Shown: in pieces, positions 7,835-14,397 of the stretch
How positions within the stretch are numbered: position 1 is the stretch's first letter
Layout: the number at the start of each line of letters is the position of its first letter
NCBI GenBank assembly: GCA_034211175.1
Contig: JAXHUH010000109.1
Span: 1 to 35,053 of the forward strand
DNA length: 35,053 nt
Source of the DNA: JAXHUH01 sp034211175
Lineage (GTDB): Bacteria; Actinomycetota; Acidimicrobiia; Acidimicrobiales; CAIXPF01
Reading direction: 5' to 3'
Program-made: the position numbers and the translations under genes
Notes under the pieces: generated by a model
Seen by the model: the letters and a program-made list of their open reading frames with translations, nothing else
What the model was told of the DNA's origin: nothing
The model's database searches: none

Positions 7835-8986
7835 TCAGCGGGGCGTGTCGCCGGCGAGCTCGACCACCGCGCGGGCGGCCTCGAGCATCGTGGGGCGGCT
7901 CTGGAGCTTGTCGGACAGATGGGGCTCGAGGATCGCCCGGCCCTCGTCCGCATTGGTGCCGTCGAGGCGGATGACGATCGGCGCGTCGATGTCGACGCGG
8001 CGCATCGCCTCGACGATCCCGTTGGCGACCTCCTCACCACGGGTGATGCCCCCGAAGATGTTGATGAAGATCGACTTCACCTCGGGGTCGTTGTTGATGA
8101 CCTCGAGCGCGCCGGCCATCACGTCGGCGTTGGCACCGCCGCCGATGTCGAGGAAGTTCGCCGGCTTGCCGCCGACCTGGTTGACGACGTCGACCGTGCT
8201 CATGGCGAGGCCGGCGCCGTTGGCGATCACGCCGACCGAGCCCTCGAGCCCGACGTACTGGAGGCCCTTCTCGTGGGCCGCGGTCTCGCGCTCGTCGCGC
8301 ACCTGGGAGGCGTCGTAGGCCGCGTAGTCCTCGTGGCGGAACGTCGAGTTGCCGTCGAGGGTGACCTTGGCGTCGAGGGCGTGGACCCGCCCGTCCGGCG
8401 TGAAGATCAGCGGGTTGATCTCGACGAGGTCGGCATCGCCCTCGACGTAGGCCGTGTACAGCTTCATGAGGATCTCGACCGCGCCGTCGACCGCGGCCGG
8501 GTTCAGCTTCGCGGCCTCGACCCAGCTACGGGCGGCGGCCTCGGTCAGCCCGTCGACGGGGTCGACGTGGATGCGGGCGATCGCCTCGGGGTTGGTCTCC
8601 GCGACCTGCTCGATCTCGACGCCGCCCTCGGCGGAGAGCATGCCGAGGTGCTTCTTGGCCGCCCGGTCGAGCGTGAAGCTGGCGTAGTACTCCTCGGCGA
8701 TGTCGGACGCCTTCTCGATCCACACCAGCTCGACGAGGTGGCCCTTGATGTCCATGCCGAGGATGTTCGACGCGTGGGTGCGGACCTCGTCGGTGGAGGA
8801 GGCGAGCTTGATGCCGCCCGCCTTGCCCCGGCCGCCGACCTGGACCTGGGCCTTCACGACGACCGGGTAGCCGACCCGCTCGGCGACCGCGACGGCCTCG
8901 TCGACCGTGACGGCGGTGTCGCCGGCGGAGACGGGGATCCCGTACCGCGCGAAGAACTGCTTGCCTTGGTACTCGAACAGATCCAC
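7835..8986 (-). CDS. sucC: Succinyl-CoA synthetase beta subunit
   Basis: Nucleotide- and succinate-binding ATP-grasp subunit of succinyl-CoA synthetase. From the GTG start (GGAGG 10 nt upstream) the protein has 383 residues, close to the usual 385-390, and starts MDLFEYQGKQFFARYG as in other SucC proteins; an upstream start at 9043 would add a Pro/Arg-rich tail not seen in the family. Visible motifs include VVKAQVQVGGRGKAGG (ATP-grasp), LVEINPL, ALDAKV and the C-terminal ligase domain with FLDIGGGAN and NIFGGITRGEEVA. It is followed by sucD and preceded by a cobalamin-binding subunit gene 81 bp upstream. Confidence 0.97.
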   Translation of the reverse strand: MDLFEYQGKQFFARYGIPVSAGDTAVTVDEAVAVAERVGYPVVVKAQVQVGGRGKAGGIKLASSTDEVRTHASNILGMDIKGHLVELVWIEKASDIAEEYYASFTLDRAAKKHLGMLSAEGGVEIEQVAETNPEAIARIHVDPVDGLTEAAARSWVEAAKLNPAAVDGAVEILMKLYTAYVEGDADLVEINPLIFTPDGRVHALDAKVTLDGNSTFRHEDYAAYDASQVRDERETAAHEKGLQYVGLEGSVGVIANGAGLAMSTVDVVNQVGGKPANFLDIGGGANADVMAGALEVINNDPEVKSIFINIFGGITRGEEVANGIVEAMRRVDIDAPIVIRLDGTNADEGRAILEPHLSDKLQSRPTMLEAARAVVELAGDTPR

Positions 8987-9067
8987 GGGGAGTGGGCCTC
9001 CAGGTTGATGTTCAGCGGGACCGCGGTCGGTGGGGCGGCGCAAGGGCGAGGAGCGTTGCGCCGACCC

Positions 9068-9481
9068 TCATCGCGCAGCGGTCTCCCGGTCGTCGAGCGC
9101 CTGCTCCAGCCACGAGGTGATGGACGCCATCGACGCGCCCGGGGTGAACACCCGGGCGACGCCCGCCTCCGCGAGGCGACCGATGTCGACGTCGGGGATG
9201 ATCCCGCCGCCGAAGACCACCACGTCGTCGAGGCCCCGGCCCCGGAGCTCCTCGACGCAACGGGGGAACAGCGTCATGTGGGCACCGGAGAGCACCGAGA
9301 GGCCGACGGCGTCGGCGTCCTCCTGCAGCACGGCCTCGGCCACCTGCTCGGGCGTCTGGAACAGCCCGGTGTAGATGACCTCGAAGCCGGCGTCGCGCAG
9401 GGCTCGGGCGATGACCTTGACGCCCCGGTCGTGACCATCGAGGCCGGGCTTGGCCACGACGACTCGGTACCGGCGTTGCAT
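9068..9481 (-). CDS. Cobalamin-binding subunit of an acyl-CoA mutase (methylmalonyl-CoA mutase small-subunit type)
   Basis: A stand-alone B12-binding domain of 137 residues, equivalent to the C-terminal part of methylmalonyl-CoA mutase. The DxHxxG motif is present as DGHDRG, with His17 as the expected lower cobalt ligand, followed by SVLSGAHM and FGGGIIPD, which contact the nucleotide tail. Split mutases with a separate small subunit of this kind act on methylmalonyl-CoA, ethylmalonyl-CoA, isobutyryl-CoA or 2-hydroxyisobutyryl-CoA; the large subunit is not in the window, so the substrate is not fixed. Being upstream of sucCD on the same strand favours a route to succinyl-CoA (inference). The ATG has no ribosome site, but a TAGTAT box 7 nt upstream suggests a leaderless mRNA. 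Confidence 0.9.
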   Translation of the reverse strand: MQRRYRVVVAKPGLDGHDRGVKVIARALRDAGFEVIYTGLFQTPEQVAEAVLQEDADAVGLSVLSGAHMTLFPRCVEELRGRGLDDVVVFGGGIIPDVDIGRLAEAGVARVFTPGASMASITSWLEQALDDRETAAR

Positions 9482-9488
9482 GGCAGCG

Positions 9489-9494
9489 ATACTA
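9489..9494 (-). promoter_or_regulatory. Candidate -10 box (TAGTAT), leaderless promoter of the B12-binding subunit gene
   Basis: TAGTAT ends 7 nt before the ATG, the spacing expected when transcription begins at the start codon. This also supports the ATG at 9481 over an upstream in-frame start at 9550. Confidence 0.55.
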
Positions 9495-9576
9495 GGCACG
9501 TGATCGCGACACAGCTCCAACTCACACGAGCGTCGCGGCCCCTCGCCCACCGCGGTCGGCCCCGCCGATCGGCCCC

Positions 9577-10119
9577 GTGAGCCCGGTCGGTCGTCCGGCC
9601 ACCGGGCGCAGCGCGGTGGCGCTGGTGTCCGCCCTGGCCGGGGTCGGTGTCGCCGTCCTCTTCGGCGTCCTGGCCCTCACGAGCTTCTCGCAGTCGCCCG
9701 AGGTCGACATCCGCCTCGGCGACGACCGCTTCGACGCCGGCGACGCGGAGCGGGGCGCGGCCTCGATCGACGAGGGCGGGCCGCTCGTCTACCCCGACCT
9801 CGCCGGCGGCTCACGGGACCTGGTGCTGAACCACCTCGGCGACGACCCCGAGACCGGGTGGTACGCGTTCGAGGCCCGCTCGTCCGGCCAGCCCCGCGAC
9901 TGCGTCGTCGAGTGGCAGCCCGAGGAGGAGGTGTTCCTGGAGCCGTGCACCGGGGACACGTACCCGCCGGACGGCGAGGGCCTCAACCAGTTCCCGGTCG
10001 AGATCGAGAGCGGCAACGTCGTCGTCGACGTCAACGCCGCCGCCCGGGAGGCCGAGGAGGAGGACGGGACCACGCAGACGACGTCGTCGGTCATCATCTC
10101 GGGCGACGAGGATTCCTGA
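9577..10119 (+). CDS. Membrane-anchored Rieske-like domain protein without iron-sulfur ligands
   Basis: Product of 180 residues with one N-terminal membrane helix (about 12-36) and an extracytoplasmic part. Residues about 108-152 read like the second half of a Rieske domain: a Cys-x-V-x-W strand, then LEPCTGDTYP, a DG-x-GL turn, QFPVEIE and VVVDVN, the order seen in actinobacterial Rieske proteins (typically EPCHG...YPVxV). The usual Cys-x-His pair is absent, and the second ligand motif is CTG where C-x-H or CHG is expected, so no 2Fe-2S cluster should bind. Cys109 and Cys124 remain and could form a disulfide. The tail is acidic and Thr-rich. The GTG start has no strong ribosome site. The family call is an inference from pattern only; the gene itself is likely real. 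Confidence 0.7.
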   Translation: MSPVGRPATGRSAVALVSALAGVGVAVLFGVLALTSFSQSPEVDIRLGDDRFDAGDAERGAASIDEGGPLVYPDLAGGSRDLVLNHLGDDPETGWYAFEARSSGQPRDCVVEWQPEEEVFLEPCTGDTYPPDGEGLNQFPVEIESGNVVVDVNAAAREAEEEDGTTQTTSSVIISGDEDS

Positions 10120-10255
10120 CGCCGCGACTCCTGCCGCCTGGGACGTCGGCGCTGCGCCGCCCGGATGCTGCGCCGATCGCGCCCGGCGCGCCCACCCCCG
10201 TCGGGGGCAACCGATGAGGAATCCGCCAGGTGAGCAGGTAGAAAACGTCCTGATC

Positions 10256-10294
10256 ATGGCGATCACGGTCTCCGGCGGGCGGGGGCGGTCGTGA
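10256..10294 (+). CDS. Possible 12-codon leader ORF overlapping the histidine kinase start
   Basis: ATG at 10256 opens a 12-residue frame (MAITVSGGRGRS) whose TGA stop overlaps the kinase GTG start as GTGA. A TAGAAA sequence lies 11 nt before the ATG. The overlap would allow translational coupling for a kinase start that has only a weak ribosome site. It could equally be chance. Confidence 0.25.
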   Translation: MAITVSGGRGRS

Positions 10295-11763
10295 CTCCCG
10301 GGGGAGGGGTCGGTCCGATCGTCGACTCGCGTCTGGCCATCTCGACGATGGCCGATCTCTCGCGCCTCGCCCACGACGACGCGCCGGTCGCCGTCTGCCG
10401 CGCGGCCGCCGACCTCCTCGGGGTCGATGCCGCGGTCGTCGCCCTCGACATCGGTACCGGGCCCGACCCGGCCGACCTCGTGGTGGTGCACGGCGAGGGC
10501 GGGCTCGCGGCGTGCATCGGCCGCCGCTTCGGCGTCGACGGCCTCGAAGCGCTCGTACGACCGGGCTCGGCGACGACGATCGTCGAGGTCGGCGACGGCC
10601 CGCTGACCGACGACGGCCCGGTGACGCTCGTCGCGGCACGCGACGGATCGGGGACCACCGGGGTCCTGGCGTTGCGCTGCCCCCGACCGAGCGGCGAGGC
10701 GGCGGACGTCGCGTCGATGCTCGCCGCCCGACTCGGCGGCGCGCTGTCGAGCGCGCGGGGCATGGCCGCGGTCGCCCGTTCGGAGGCCCGGGAGCAGGCG
10801 GTCCTCGACGCCATCGCCGACGGCGTCGCGGTCATCGACCAGCGGGGCCGGGTCGTCGCCTGGAACCGGGCCGCCGAGAACCTGACCGGCCTCGGCGCGG
10901 CCTCCGCGATCGGGCGGCCGATGCCGTTCGAGTCCGGCACCGTCGACGAGCCCGTCGAGCACGACCTGGGCGACGACTGCTGGGTCGAGGTCGTCGCCCA
11001 GCCGCTCGGCGAGGACGGTCGGGTCGTCGTCCTGCGCAACATCAGCCGCCAGAAGGCGCTCGACGCTGCCCGCACGATGTTCTTCGCGGCGACGAGCCAC
11101 GAGCTGAAGACGCCGCTCACGGTGATCCGTTCGTTCGCCGAGTGGCTGGCCGACCAGGAGGGCCCGGTCGACGCCGAGCGCTACGGGATGGCGGTGCGCG
11201 CCATCGCCGACGGCGCCGGCGAGCTCAACCAGCTCGTCGAGAAGATCCTGCTCTCCGCGCGCAGTGAGGCCGGGCGCCTCGACCTCCACCTCCAGCCGAT
11301 CGACCTGCGAGGCCTGGCGCGAGAGGTCGCGCACCGCTTCGACGTGCCCGGCCGCCACGACGTCGCACTCGAACTGCCGGACGAGGTCGCCCGCGCCCAG
11401 GGTGACGTCCAGGCCGTGCGCACGGTGCTCGGCCAGCTCATGGAGAACGCGGTCAAGTACTCGCCCGACGGCGGCACGATCACCCTCGGCATCTCCGCCG
11501 GCGACGACGGTGTCACCGTGCGGGTGACCGACGAGGGCATCGGGCTCCAGCCCGGTGAGGGCGAGTACCTGTTCGTGCCCTTCTACCAGGGCGAGACCCG
11601 CTCGACCCGCCACATCAAGGGCGGCGTCGGCCTCGGCCTGTCGATCGTGCGCCGCCTGATCGAGGCGATGGGCGGCACCGTCGGCGCCGACGGTGTCCCC
11701 AACGAGGGCTCGACCTTCTGGTTCACCCTCCCGTTCGAGCAGGACGACAGCGACCTCGCCTGA
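10291..11763 (+). CDS. Orphan sensor histidine kinase (GAF-like, PAS, HisKA, HATPase)
   Basis: Two-component sensor of 490 residues with no membrane helix, so probably cytosolic. Residues about 25-155 look GAF-like; about 168-255 form a PAS domain (AVLDAIADGVAVID, then VVAWNRAAENLTG). The dimerisation domain carries phospho-acceptor His270 in ATSHELKTPLTVIRSF. The ATPase domain has the N box (QLMENAVKYSPDGG), G1 (DEGIGL), the F box (LFVPFYQG) and G2 (GGVGLGLSIV), all intact. No response regulator is adjacent, so the partner is encoded elsewhere. The start is the first GTG of the frame. It is convergent with the amine oxidase gene. The signal sensed is unknown. Confidence 0.93.
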   Translation: MTPGGGVGPIVDSRLAISTMADLSRLAHDDAPVAVCRAAADLLGVDAAVVALDIGTGPDPADLVVVHGEGGLAACIGRRFGVDGLEALVRPGSATTIVEVGDGPLTDDGPVTLVAARDGSGTTGVLALRCPRPSGEAADVASMLAARLGGALSSARGMAAVARSEAREQAVLDAIADGVAVIDQRGRVVAWNRAAENLTGLGAASAIGRPMPFESGTVDEPVEHDLGDDCWVEVVAQPLGEDGRVVVLRNISRQKALDAARTMFFAATSHELKTPLTVIRSFAEWLADQEGPVDAERYGMAVRAIADGAGELNQLVEKILLSARSEAGRLDLHLQPIDLRGLAREVAHRFDVPGRHDVALELPDEVARAQGDVQAVRTVLGQLMENAVKYSPDGGTITLGISAGDDGVTVRVTDEGIGLQPGEGEYLFVPFYQGETRSTRHIKGGVGLGLSIVRRLIEAMGGTVGADGVPNEGSTFWFTLPFEQDDSDLA

Positions 11764-11783
11764 CGGGCCCGTGTGGGGTCAGG
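11759..11783. terminator. Hairpin between the convergent kinase and amine oxidase genes
   Basis: CCTGAC (11759-11764) pairs with GTCAGG (11778-11783) around a 13-nt GC-rich loop and includes both stop codons. There is no T tract. A weak candidate for a bidirectional terminator, since convergent TGA/TCA stops always contribute three pairs. Confidence 0.35.
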
Positions 11784-13161
11784 GCGTGGGGGTCGGTGAG
11801 GTCGGGCGGTCGGCGGCGAGGGCGGACGCCACCTCCTCCGCGGCGCGCTCGCCCGAGCTGACCGCCCCGTCGAGGTAGCCGTTCCACACCTCGGCCGTCT
11901 CGGTGCCGGCCCAGTGGACGGCGCCGTGCGGCGTCCGCAGGACGTGGCCGAGGTTGGTCCACACCCCCGGCGTCATCCGCCCGCCGTAGCACCCGCCGCT
12001 CCACTCCTCGGTGGCCCAGTCCTTCTCGACGTAGCCGGTCGACCGGCGGGCCTCGGGGCCGAAGCAGCGCACGAGCACGTCCTCGACCCGCCGACGGCGC
12101 TCGTCGACGGAGAGCCCCCGGAGCCGATGGGCGTGGCGGCCCTCGACGAAACCGAGGAGCACGCCGGGCCCGTGCGCGGACGGCGAGTTGTCGAAGATGA
12201 CACCGACCGGGCCCTCGATCACGATCCCCTGGCCGCTGAGGCCCTGGTCGCGCCACCACGGGCGCTCGTAGGTGGTCATCGTCTTGATGACCGAGCCCAT
12301 CGGCACGTTCTGGACGAGCTGGGCCCGGGTGCCGTCGAGCGGAGGGTCGAACGCGATCCTCGTCGTCAGTGCGGGCGGGACGGTCACGATCACCCGGCGG
12401 GCGGTCAGCGCCAGCTCGTCGGCCCGGACGGCGACACCGTCGCCGGTCTGGTCGATGGCGCGGACCGGCGTGGACAGCCGCACGTCGAGCCCCTCGGCCG
12501 CCCGCCGGGCGATGAGCTGGGAGCCGCCGACGATCCGGTCCTGCTGTGCGCCGCCGGTGGTGTCGAGCAGTCGGTCGAGCATGCCCCCGGAGCGGCAGTA
12601 GAAGAGGAAGTGGAGCAGCGACAGCTCGTTGGCCTCGCACGCGAACACCGCGGCGATCACCGTCCGCCAGAAGTCGCGGCCGAGGCCCGTCCGCACGTGG
12701 CGGCGGATCCAGGTCTCGGCCGTCTGGCCGTCCCATCGTGCGGCCCGGGTCGCGTTCCACGGCGCATCGAGCGGCACACTGGCGGCCATCCGCTCGAGCC
12801 GGTGCTGCGCGACGCCGACGTCGAGGAGCACGTGCCGGGGCAGACCGAAGGTGGATCCCCCGACCCGTTCGGCATCACCTCCGGCCTCGAGGATGGCCAT
12901 GGTCGCACCGTCGTCGTAGGTGGGATGGGTCTGGAGGCCGAGCTCGCCGACGAGCCCGAGCACCCGGTCCTGGGTCGGTCCCACCCACTGGCCGCCGAGC
13001 TCGACGACGCTGCCGTCGGGGAGCGTGTGGTCGAGCGTGCGGCCGCCGACCCGGTCGCGGGCCTCGAGCACGACCACCTCGTGCCCCCGTGCCCGGAGGG
13101 ATCGTGCCGCGCTCAGCCCGGCGAGCCCGGCTCCCACGATGATGACGTCGGTGCGTTCCAC
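11779..13161 (-). CDS. Flavin monoamine oxidase (MAO-like, probable covalent FAD)
   Basis: FAD-dependent oxidase of 460 residues that should convert primary or polyamine substrates to aldehydes, with H2O2 and ammonia released. The N-terminal dinucleotide fold is clear (VIIVGAGLAGLSAA, residues 7-19, then EARDRVGGR). The C-terminal part closely follows mammalian MAO: WSGGCYGG places Cys391 where MAO-A/B bind FAD through an 8-alpha-S-cysteinyl link, followed by the TPG turn and HWAGTETAEVWNGYLDGAV. Putrescine or phenylethylamine-type oxidases are the nearest functional classes; the exact amine is unknown. The GTG start has GGGGA upstream. It is divergent from a TetR gene with a candidate operator between them, so induction by the amine or a product is plausible. 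Confidence 0.92.
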   Translation of the reverse strand: MERTDVIIVGAGLAGLSAARSLRARGHEVVVLEARDRVGGRTLDHTLPDGSVVELGGQWVGPTQDRVLGLVGELGLQTHPTYDDGATMAILEAGGDAERVGGSTFGLPRHVLLDVGVAQHRLERMAASVPLDAPWNATRAARWDGQTAETWIRRHVRTGLGRDFWRTVIAAVFACEANELSLLHFLFYCRSGGMLDRLLDTTGGAQQDRIVGGSQLIARRAAEGLDVRLSTPVRAIDQTGDGVAVRADELALTARRVIVTVPPALTTRIAFDPPLDGTRAQLVQNVPMGSVIKTMTTYERPWWRDQGLSGQGIVIEGPVGVIFDNSPSAHGPGVLLGFVEGRHAHRLRGLSVDERRRRVEDVLVRCFGPEARRSTGYVEKDWATEEWSGGCYGGRMTPGVWTNLGHVLRTPHGAVHWAGTETAEVWNGYLDGAVSSGERAAEEVASALAADRPTSPTPTP

Positions 13162-13201
13162 GGTGTCCCCGATCCGTGTGGTCCTTCCCGGCCGAAGGGC
13201 G

Positions 13202-13217
13202 CCGCACCATCGTGCGG
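13202..13217. repeat. Small hairpin in the amine oxidase 5' leader
   Basis: CCGCAC and GTGCGG form a 6-bp stem with a 4-nt CATC loop, 40-55 bp upstream of the amine oxidase start. It could be a leader hairpin or a minor regulator site. Confidence 0.3.
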
Positions 13218-13226
13218 AGACCCGTC

Positions 13227-13264
13227 AGGCGGGACTTTATTGTTTGTATGACCCGACAATCAAT
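13227..13264 (-). promoter_or_regulatory. Candidate amine oxidase promoter overlapping the TetR operator
   Basis: Reading leftward, TTGATT (in the right operator arm) is followed after 18 nt by TAAAGT, a reasonable -35/-10 pair for the amine oxidase gene. The AT content here is far above the local average. Binding at the overlapping inverted repeat would block it. Confidence 0.4.
13239..13264. promoter_or_regulatory. Candidate TetR operator: inverted repeat ATTGTTTGT-N8-ACAATCAAT
   Basis: The arms 13239-13247 and 13256-13264 match as an inverted repeat at 8 of 9 positions with an 8-bp spacer. It is placed between the divergent amine oxidase and tetR genes, 22 bp before the tetR GTG and immediately upstream of its TACGAT box. 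Position and shape are typical for an autoregulated TetR-family repressor. Confidence 0.6.
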
Positions 13265-13272
13265 GGTGCCGG

Positions 13273-13278
13273 TACGAT
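13273..13278 (+). promoter_or_regulatory. Candidate -10 box (TACGAT) of tetR, leaderless
   Basis: TACGAT ends 7 nt before the GTG start of the regulator gene, so the transcript should start at the GTG. There is no ribosome site, which agrees. Confidence 0.55.
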
Positions 13279-13285
13279 CACGCCG

Positions 13286-13879
13286 GTGGGACGTCCGAGC
13301 CTCGCCGACGAACGTCGGCCCCAGATCCTCGACGCCGTCATCACGTGCATGGTCCGCCACGGCGTGGCCGGCACGACCGTCGCGGCCGTCGCCGAGGAGG
13401 CCGGTGTCCGCCCCGGCCTGATCCGCCACTACGTCGGCAACCGTGACGACTTCATCGCGGCCGCGGTCGAGCGGGCCCTCGCGAACGTCGACGAGGCCGT
13501 CGTGCAACCCGTCACCGACCTCGACGGGCGCGACCTGGTCGAGACCCAGCTCGGCCTGCTGTTCGGCGGCCCGCTCGGCGCCGCGGAGATCAACCAGCTC
13601 GTGGACCAGCTCGTCGCCGACAGCTACCTCCACGCCCACACCCGTGCGGCGCTCGCCGGGCTGTACGCACGGTTCCAGCGCCACCTGCTCGACGTGCTCG
13701 GCGCGGCGTACCCCGCGGCCCCGACGGAGCGGCGACGACGGGCGGCCACCGCGGTGCTGTCGCTGGCCCACGCCGGCGCCACCTTCGACCACCTGGGCTT
13801 CGACGAGGACAGCGCCGCCGACAACCGCGCGGCCGCTCGCGCACTGATCGAGGCGTTGCTGGGCCCGCTGCCGGACTGA
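13286..13879 (+). CDS. TetR/AcrR-family transcriptional regulator
   Basis: DNA-binding repressor of 197 residues. The N-terminal helix-turn-helix is complete: ILDAVITCMVRHGV, TTVAAVAEEAGV, then GLIRHYVGNRDDFIAAAVERAL, about residues 12-60. The remaining helices would form the ligand and dimer domain. I chose the GTG start because it begins VGRPSLADERR, a usual TetR opening, and has a TACGAT box 7 nt upstream. Divergent placement beside the amine oxidase and the inverted repeat between them suggest that it represses both genes and responds to an amine or its aldehyde (inference). The recognition segment RHYVGNRDD resembles BetI-type regulators. Confidence 0.93.
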   Translation: MGRPSLADERRPQILDAVITCMVRHGVAGTTVAAVAEEAGVRPGLIRHYVGNRDDFIAAAVERALANVDEAVVQPVTDLDGRDLVETQLGLLFGGPLGAAEINQLVDQLVADSYLHAHTRAALAGLYARFQRHLLDVLGAAYPAAPTERRRRAATAVLSLAHAGATFDHLGFDEDSAADNRAAARALIEALLGPLPD

Positions 13880-14033
13880 CCGGCACCGGCCGGGGTTCCA
13901 CGGACATCAGGGCTGGCCCCGATGGTTCCTGTCGCTCCATCCGGCCTGGTCGGTGCGCTGTCGTCCCACGTGCACAGGTTCTGCATCGGCGCAGGTCATC
14001 GATGGTTTTTTCGGTGCCCATGAGACATCAGGA

Positions 14034-14039
14034 CTAGGG
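14034..14039 (+). promoter_or_regulatory. Possible -10 box (TAGGGT) of the small membrane protein gene
   Basis: TAGGGT lies 33 nt before the GTG at 14073, giving a short leader that includes the AGGAGG ribosome site. No clear -35. The rest of the 193-bp gap after tetR shows only a T6 run at about 14004 without a strong hairpin. Confidence 0.3.
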
Positions 14040-14072
14040 TCGGTGGGACCGGGCCGAGCGCAGGAGGGCGTC

Positions 14073-14363
14073 GTGGTCGACGAGGCCGACGATCCGAGCG
14101 AGGACCCGTGGGCCGACTCGGGCACACGATCGCTCGACGAGCTACGGCGGGATGCCAACGTCGCGCTCGCGCTCGCCGTCGCCGGGTTGCTCTTCTGCGG
14201 GATCGTGAGCGTCGTCGCCCTGATCCTCACCCGCCGGGCCCGGGCAGAGGCCCAGGCCAGCGGTCAGACCTGGTCCGACGGAACGATCACCGCGGCGAAC
14301 TTCGTCTCGATGCTCGGGATCGTGACCTGGGTCGTCTACGCCCTGTGGTGGATGTTCGGCTGA
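14073..14363 (+). CDS. Small two-helix membrane protein (DUF4190-like architecture)
   Basis: Product of 96 residues. The GTG start has AGGAGG with 5 nt spacing, which outweighs upstream starts in the same frame. An acidic N-terminus (VDEADDPSEDPWADSG) precedes two membrane helices: about residues 32-50 (ALALAVAGLLFCGIVSVVALIL) and 75-95 (FVSMLGIVTWVVYALWWMF). A short basic loop (TRRARAEAQASG) separates them, so both ends probably face the same side. The layout resembles small DUF4190-type proteins, but I cannot assign the family with certainty. It is convergent with a lipoprotein gene across a hairpin. Confidence 0.75.
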   Translation: MVDEADDPSEDPWADSGTRSLDELRRDANVALALAVAGLLFCGIVSVVALILTRRARAEAQASGQTWSDGTITAANFVSMLGIVTWVVYALWWMFG

Positions 14364-14387
14364 CCGGGCCGCGCCGCGCGACCCGGT
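14363..14387. terminator. Strong bidirectional hairpin terminator
   Basis: ACCGGG pairs with CCCGGT (6 bp); after one C/A mismatch, an inner CGCG/CGCG stem closes on a CCG loop. It fills the 34-bp gap between two convergent genes. No T tract. Confidence 0.6.
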
Positions 14388-14397
14388 GTGGCCGGGT

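Noticed and set aside
6227..9580. An open frame of 1117 codons on the plus strand opposite the amidase, sucD, sucC and B12 subunit genes
   Set aside because: Very long antisense frames arise in DNA of this GC content. The translation is Asp/Arg/Gly/Val-rich low complexity without motifs, while the opposite strand encodes proteins with intact active sites.
9811..11613. A 600-codon minus-strand open frame opposite the Rieske-like and kinase genes
   Set aside because: The plus strand encodes a kinase with every catalytic box intact; the opposite frame has no recognisable motif.
11763..11772. Perfect palindrome ACGGGCCCGT at the kinase stop as a regulator site
   Set aside because: It lies between two convergent stop codons and has no loop or promoter nearby; GC-rich 10-bp palindromes of this type are common here.
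13176..13421. Small plus-strand frame beginning near the amine oxidase start and running into tetR
   Set aside because: It overlaps the operator and the tetR helix-turn-helix in another frame, and its translation is Ser/Arg/Pro low complexity.
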